Below, piece after piece: positions 32,368 through 35,692 of a DNA stretch of 35,692 nucleotides. The stretch is taken from assembly GCA_958453935.1 (NCBI GenBank), contig CAUDZT010000020.1, positions 1 through 35,692 of the forward strand, in the 5' to 3' direction. How positions within the stretch are numbered: position 1 is the stretch's first letter; the number at the start of each line of letters is the position of its first letter. The notes beneath the pieces were generated by a model that was not told the origin of the DNA, made no database searches, and was given only the letters and a program-made list of their open reading frames with translations. Source of the stretch: an uncultured Collinsella sp. GTDB lineage: Bacteria > Actinomycetota > Coriobacteriia > Coriobacteriales > Coriobacteriaceae. The translations under genes were made by a program, and so were the position numbers.

Positions 32368-32490
32368 GCAAGTGAGTAGACTTTTTTGAACATCCCGAGC
32401 AGGCCGGTCATCCTGCTTTTCAAAACCGCAGGTAGATAGCTTGTTACAAAACTGTCTGGTCGCCAAAGTGCTAAAAGTCTACTCACTTAG
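32368..32490 (+). repeat. 123-bp palindromic repeat element, copy 3
   Basis: The right end AAAAGTCTACTCACTTAG is intact; the left end begins GCAAGTGAGTAGACTTTTT, with the first two bases changed. The core CGCAGGTA is at 32427 (offset 59, as in the other copies). The right 36 bases are almost identical to copy 2. The stop codon of pdxR lies inside its right end. Confidence 0.9.
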
Positions 32491-33919
32491 GTTGCAGAGT
32501 GCTCCCCATTAGCTGCAATTCCAAGGTAGTTAGCACTTTTGGACTCAGATCGTCATACTGAACAAGAATTTGAGTTGAGTTTTCAGGGACAGATGCGCCA
32601 TCGGCACACCAAAAACAGTCACCGATATCGATAAAAGGGATGCTCGAGCGCGTGAGGGCCCGTGCAAAAGAGCTTCCGCCCGCGTCACGCTCCACGGCCA
32701 CGACGCAGTAAAGGCCGGCGTCCGCGTACTCGATCGAAACCTCCCCTGCCGGAAACGCTTTCCGTACAAGCGACGCCAGGCCATCGCGTGCCTCGCGAGC
32801 GCGAACGCGCACGCGGTTCACATGTCGCTCGTAATCACCCGATTCCAGCAAACGCGCCAAGGCGACCTGATCAACAGAACTTACCGACGAGGCGTAGAAA
32901 CCAAGTTTGCGTTTAAACCTCTCCATTAGCTCATCGGGCAGCACCATGTACGCCAAACGCAACGCCGATGAAAGGCTCTTCGAAAACGTGTTGGTGTAGA
33001 TAACCGACTGGGCGGCATCGATCGACGCGAGCGCGGGAATCGGCTTGCCGGCAAGGCGAAACTCACAATCAAAGTCGTCTTCGATGAGATACCGACCTGG
33101 CCGCCCGGCGGCCCAGCTCAGCAACGCATAGCGACGTGCAATGCTCGTCACAAGACCGGTCGGATACTGATGAGACGGCATCAGGTGAAGGACATCGGTC
33201 CCGGTTTTCTGCAGCGCGCTCAAGTCCACGCCCTCAGCATCCAACGGGACATGCCGCACTTCGCAACCCATGGCCTGATAGATGCGCGTCAAGCGCAAAT
33301 AGCCTGGATCCTCGACGGCATACACCTTGTCCGCGCCAAGCAACTGAACCAACATGGTATCGAGCAGCTGGGCGCCCGCACCGATAACGATATTGTCGGG
33401 ATTGACATTCATGCCCCTTGTCCCGCGCAGATGGTGCGCAATCGCACGTCGCAGTCGAGCGGTGCCCTGCGCCGGTGCGGGCGAAAAGATTTCACGTTCG
33501 TCTTCGGACGTCAGCGTCGCCCGTAGCGCACTTTGCCAAAGCCGCGCCGCCTCCAAAGCGGAAGGAGAAAGTGCGTCGAATCGCTCTGCCTGCCCCATGG
33601 CATCATGCGCGCTGGGACCAACAGGGACAGCATCTCGGTCGATATCCCCCGCAGCCAAAGCCAAAACCGGCGCATCCGGAAGCTCGCACGCGTAGTAGCC
33701 ACGACGCGGCATTGAGCAAATATAGCCCTCGGCAAGCAACTGGCTATATGCATTCTCGATAGTAATGACACTGATTCCCAGATGACTGGCAAAGGCGCGC
33801 TTAGACGGAAGATGCTCCCCCGCCGCAATACGGCCAGCAACAATATCATCGCGAATTTGCTGGTAAACATACTCATAAAGCGATGCTTCGCCGCGATTTT
33901 CCAAATTGTAGTCAAGCAT
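32483..33919 (-). CDS. pdxR: PdxR-type MocR regulator (GntR HTH fused to aminotransferase)
   Basis: A 478-residue protein. I use the ATG at 33919, with AGGTGA upstream; a TTG at 33952 is weaker. Residues 1-75 are a GntR winged helix (LYEYVYQQIRDDIVAGRIAA, then PSKRAFASHLGISVITIENAY, QLLAEGYI). Residues about 120-478 are a fold-type I aminotransferase domain with NIVIGAGAQLLDTML, MPSHQYPTG and TNTFSKSLSSALRLAY, whose lysine (FSKS) holds pyridoxal phosphate. PdxR proteins sense pyridoxal phosphate and activate pdxST, which is divergent here 145 bases away. A direct repeat in the gap is the likely binding site. The last residues and stop codon come from repeat copy 3. Confidence 0.9.
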   Translation of the reverse strand: MLDYNLENRGEASLYEYVYQQIRDDIVAGRIAAGEHLPSKRAFASHLGISVITIENAYSQLLAEGYICSMPRRGYYACELPDAPVLALAAGDIDRDAVPVGPSAHDAMGQAERFDALSPSALEAARLWQSALRATLTSEDEREIFSPAPAQGTARLRRAIAHHLRGTRGMNVNPDNIVIGAGAQLLDTMLVQLLGADKVYAVEDPGYLRLTRIYQAMGCEVRHVPLDAEGVDLSALQKTGTDVLHLMPSHQYPTGLVTSIARRYALLSWAAGRPGRYLIEDDFDCEFRLAGKPIPALASIDAAQSVIYTNTFSKSLSSALRLAYMVLPDELMERFKRKLGFYASSVSSVDQVALARLLESGDYERHVNRVRVRAREARDGLASLVRKAFPAGEVSIEYADAGLYCVVAVERDAGGSSFARALTRSSIPFIDIGDCFWCADGASVPENSTQILVQYDDLSPKVLTTLELQLMGSTLQPK

Positions 33920-33930
33920 GGGTCTATCAC

Positions 33931-33999
33931 CTGACCTTATCGAATCATTCAATCTGGCATTAGTCTGACCTTGTTATTATCTCGAAAACTGAGTATTTC
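33931..33999 (+). promoter_or_regulatory. Candidate PdxR operator direct repeat and pdxS promoter
   Basis: CTGACCTT occurs at 33931-33938 and again at 33965-33972, 34 bases apart (about three helix turns). The second copy overlaps the start of a plausible -35 (TTGTTA, 33971-33976), with a -10 TATTTC at 33994-33999, 17 bases on. MocR regulators commonly bind direct repeats close to the -35. The pairing is inference. Confidence 0.45.
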
Positions 34000-34064
34000 G
34001 CCATACCCAGCTCACCGATAGGATGTTCCGTCAAGCAATGTACATGCCAACCAAGGGAGCAACC

Positions 34065-34955
34065 ATGGCAGAACAGACCAGCAAGGCCGATCGCGTCAAA
34101 CTCAATCGCGAGCTCGCGCAGATGCTCAAGGGCGGCGTCATCATGGACGTCACCACGCCCGAGCAGGCACGCATCGCCGAGGAGGCGGGCGCCTGCGCCG
34201 TCATGGCGCTCGAGCGCATCCCGGCCGACATCCGCGCCGCAGGCGGCGTCTCGCGCATGAGCGACCCCAAGATGATCAAGGGCATCCAGGAGGCCGTCTC
34301 CATCCCCGTTATGGCCAAGTGTCGCATCGGTCACATTGTCGAGGCGCAGGTCCTGCAGGCCATCGAGATCGATTACATCGATGAGTCCGAGGTCCTCTCC
34401 CCCGCCGATGATGTCTATCACATCGACAAGACCCAGTTTGACGTGCCGTTTGTCTGCGGCGCCCGCGATCTGGGCGAGGCGTTGCGCCGTGTTGCTGAGG
34501 GCGCCACGATGATTCGCACCAAGGGCGAGCCGGGCACGGGCGACGTCGTTCAGGCCGTGCGCCATATGCGCAAGATCCAAAAGCAGATCCGCGACGTTGT
34601 TGCTCTGCGCGACGACGAGCTCTTTGAGGCAGCCAAGCAGCTGCAGGTTCCGGTCGAGCTGGTGCGCGAGGTCCATGCCACGGGCAAGCTCCCCGTCGTA
34701 AACTTTGCCGCCGGCGGAGTCGCGACCCCCGCCGACGCCGCGCTGATGATGCAGCTGGGCGCCGAGGGCGTCTTTGTTGGCTCTGGCATCTTTAAGAGCG
34801 GCGACCCCGCCAAGCGCGCCGCCGCCATCGTCAAGGCCGTGGCAAACTTCACCGACGCCAAGCTCATCGCCGAGCTTTCGGAGGACCTGGGCGAGGCTAT
34901 GGTGGGCATCAACGCCGACGAGATCGAGATTATCATGGAAGAGCGCGGGCGCTAG
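34065..34955 (+). CDS. pdxS: Pyridoxal 5'-phosphate synthase subunit PdxS
   Basis: A 296-residue TIM-barrel synthase subunit that makes pyridoxal phosphate from ribose 5-phosphate, glyceraldehyde 3-phosphate and ammonia. Catalytic D28 is in GGVIMDVT, K85 in MAKCRIGH and K153 in IRTKGEPGTG. The phosphate-binding FAAGGVATPADAALMMQLGA and FVGSGIFKS blocks are present. The ATG at 34065 has AAGGGAG seven bases upstream; the frame to 34023 is not coding. It is 20 bases before pdxT and divergent from pdxR, so a PdxR-activated pdxST operon is expected. Length is normal for the family. Confidence 0.97.
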   Translation: MAEQTSKADRVKLNRELAQMLKGGVIMDVTTPEQARIAEEAGACAVMALERIPADIRAAGGVSRMSDPKMIKGIQEAVSIPVMAKCRIGHIVEAQVLQAIEIDYIDESEVLSPADDVYHIDKTQFDVPFVCGARDLGEALRRVAEGATMIRTKGEPGTGDVVQAVRHMRKIQKQIRDVVALRDDELFEAAKQLQVPVELVREVHATGKLPVVNFAAGGVATPADAALMMQLGAEGVFVGSGIFKSGDPAKRAAAIVKAVANFTDAKLIAELSEDLGEAMVGINADEIEIIMEERGR

Positions 34956-34975
34956 TCCAGCAGAAAGGATCGCAC

Positions 34976-35563
34976 ATGAGCGATTATGCACACCAAACGG
35001 TTGCCGTGCTGGCGGTCCAAGGCGCTTTTGCCGAGCATGAGGCAAGGCTATCTGAGCTGGGCGCACGCTGTATTGAGCTGAGGCAGGCGGCTGATTTGAA
35101 GCAGAACTTTGACCGTCTGATACTTCCCGGCGGCGAGTCTACCGTTCAAGGGAAACTGCTTGATGAGTTGGGCATGCTCGAGGAGCTTCGTACCTGTATC
35201 GCTGAAGGCATGCCCGTCCTGGGCACCTGCGCCGGCCTGATTCTGCTGGCTCACGACCTTGCCGCTCATGACGATAAGGGCACGCCGCGTTTGGCAACCA
35301 TGGATGTGCTCGTTGAGCGCAATGCCTATGGCAGACAGCTCGGCAGTTTTCGCACCAAGGGACAGGTAGACGGCATCGACGGTGAAGTGCCGCTGACATT
35401 TATCCGCGCGCCCCGCATCGTCGAGGTCCACGGCGACGCCAAGGCCTTGGCAGAGGTCGATGGCCGCATCGTCGCCGCCCGCCAGGGCAACCAGCTCGGC
35501 GTAACCTTCCACCCCGAACTCGATGAAGACACCCGCCTCCACGAACTGTTCCTGCAAATGTAG
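34976..35563 (+). CDS. pdxT: Pyridoxal 5'-phosphate synthase glutaminase subunit PdxT
   Basis: A 195-residue class I glutaminase that splits glutamine and passes ammonia to PdxS. The catalytic triad is C85 (GTCAGLILLA), H179 and E181 (FHPELDED). The oxyanion-type GGEST motif is at 52-56, and VQGAFAEHEARL is the conserved N-terminal block. AAAGGAT lies six bases before the ATG. It follows pdxS by 20 bases and completes the synthase; no separate PdxK or PdxH was seen here. Confidence 0.97.
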   Translation: MSDYAHQTVAVLAVQGAFAEHEARLSELGARCIELRQAADLKQNFDRLILPGGESTVQGKLLDELGMLEELRTCIAEGMPVLGTCAGLILLAHDLAAHDDKGTPRLATMDVLVERNAYGRQLGSFRTKGQVDGIDGEVPLTFIRAPRIVEVHGDAKALAEVDGRIVAARQGNQLGVTFHPELDEDTRLHELFLQM

Positions 35564-35576
35564 GTAGAACAAAAAC

Positions 35577-35640
35577 GAGAGTGGATAATCTCCCACTTTG
35601 AGCTTGAATGCAGACTCAAACCGGGAGATTATCCACTCTC
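35577..35640. repeat. 64-base palindrome downstream of pdxT
   Basis: GAGAGTGGATAATCTCCC (35577-35594) and its exact complement (35623-35640) form 18-base arms, with an inner TTTGAG/CTCAAA stem. It begins 13 bases after the pdxT stop. There is no T-run, so its use as a terminator is unclear. Each arm holds TTATCCACT, 8 of 9 bases of a DnaA box. Confidence 0.8.
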
Positions 35641-35648
35641 ATGCTATG

Positions 35649-35677
35649 TAGTCGTTGGGGACGTTCTTAAACGACTA
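35649..35677. repeat. Short inverted repeat at the right edge
   Basis: TAGTCGTT and AACGACTA form 8-base arms around GGGGACGTTCTTA. It sits eight bases after the 64-base palindrome; GACTAGTC follows and overlaps its end. The word GGGGACGTTCTT resembles intergenic words of other gut actinobacteria from general recollection only. Confidence 0.4.
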
Positions 35678-35692
35678 GTCAAACAAGAAAGT

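Noticed and set aside
30948..32490. Composite transposon bounded by repeat copies 2 and 3
   Set aside because: The copies are in the same orientation with no transposase between them and no target duplication; the enclosed gene may simply lie between two insertions.
35350..35370. GGGACAG word within pdxT as a third small hairpin repeat
   Set aside because: It lies in a conserved coding region and has no flanking inverted arms.

Overview
The window reads as a chromosomal segment of a GC-rich, anaerobic Gram-positive gut actinobacterium, most likely Collinsella or a close relative in the Coriobacteriia. This is an inference from GC bias in codon use, Gram-positive surface proteins, a reverse rubrerythrin, a DUF3516 Ski2-like helicase, PdxR/PdxST and many dispersed intergenic palindromes. 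No rRNA, tRNA, CRISPR array, intact transposase or prophage was seen.

Layout. 1-945: 5' part of a minus-strand FAD-linked oxidase running off the left edge. 1291-4497: a tightly packed five-gene plus-strand operon for a small cytosolic protein, a membrane-anchored protein and three exported proteins, one with a sortase-like tail. 4616-5332: DUF554 membrane protein. 5420-11038: a three-gene operon (TerB_N/TerB_C protein, BrxD-like P-loop ATPase, BrxHI/Lhr-like helicase), a stand-alone relative of modules found in BREX and Ter-linked DNA-processing loci and the best candidate here for a poorly described system. 11066-13852: spermidine-synthase-like methyltransferase and Elp3 (minus). 13950-15568: membrane-anchored XRE regulator with a DUF4097 protein (minus). 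15836-17667: Trm9-like methyltransferase and TrmB (plus). 17978-20659: Ski2-like helicase. 20739-22496: DUF2130 coiled-coil protein (minus). 22636-26723: ChbG/YdjC deacetylase, PTS EIIBC, LicT-type antiterminator and a metallophosphoesterase (all minus), with two antiterminator/terminator leaders. 26790-30001: a small acidic/basic protein, a 27-residue hydrophobic peptide, aldehyde dehydrogenase and iron-type alcohol dehydrogenase (minus). 30258-30818: reverse rubrerythrin. 31059-32120: a nuclease-like hypothetical gene between two repeats. 32483-35563: pdxR divergent from pdxST.

How the parts work together. The PTS, ChbG and LicT genes look like one unit for importing and deacetylating a chitobiose-like or beta-glucoside sugar, controlled by RNA antitermination. 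PdxR and PdxST make and control pyridoxal phosphate. The aldehyde and alcohol dehydrogenases form a two-step redox operon with a pair of matching operators. Elp3 and a Trm9-like enzyme, three genes apart, could act in sequence on wobble uridine of tRNA.

The window is rich in palindromic repeats. Three copies of one element, each exactly 123 bp and in the same orientation, lie at 17733, 30948 and 32368. Two of them supply the stop codon of the adjoining gene. Other hairpins lie at 8478, 22593, 32270, 35577 and 35649.
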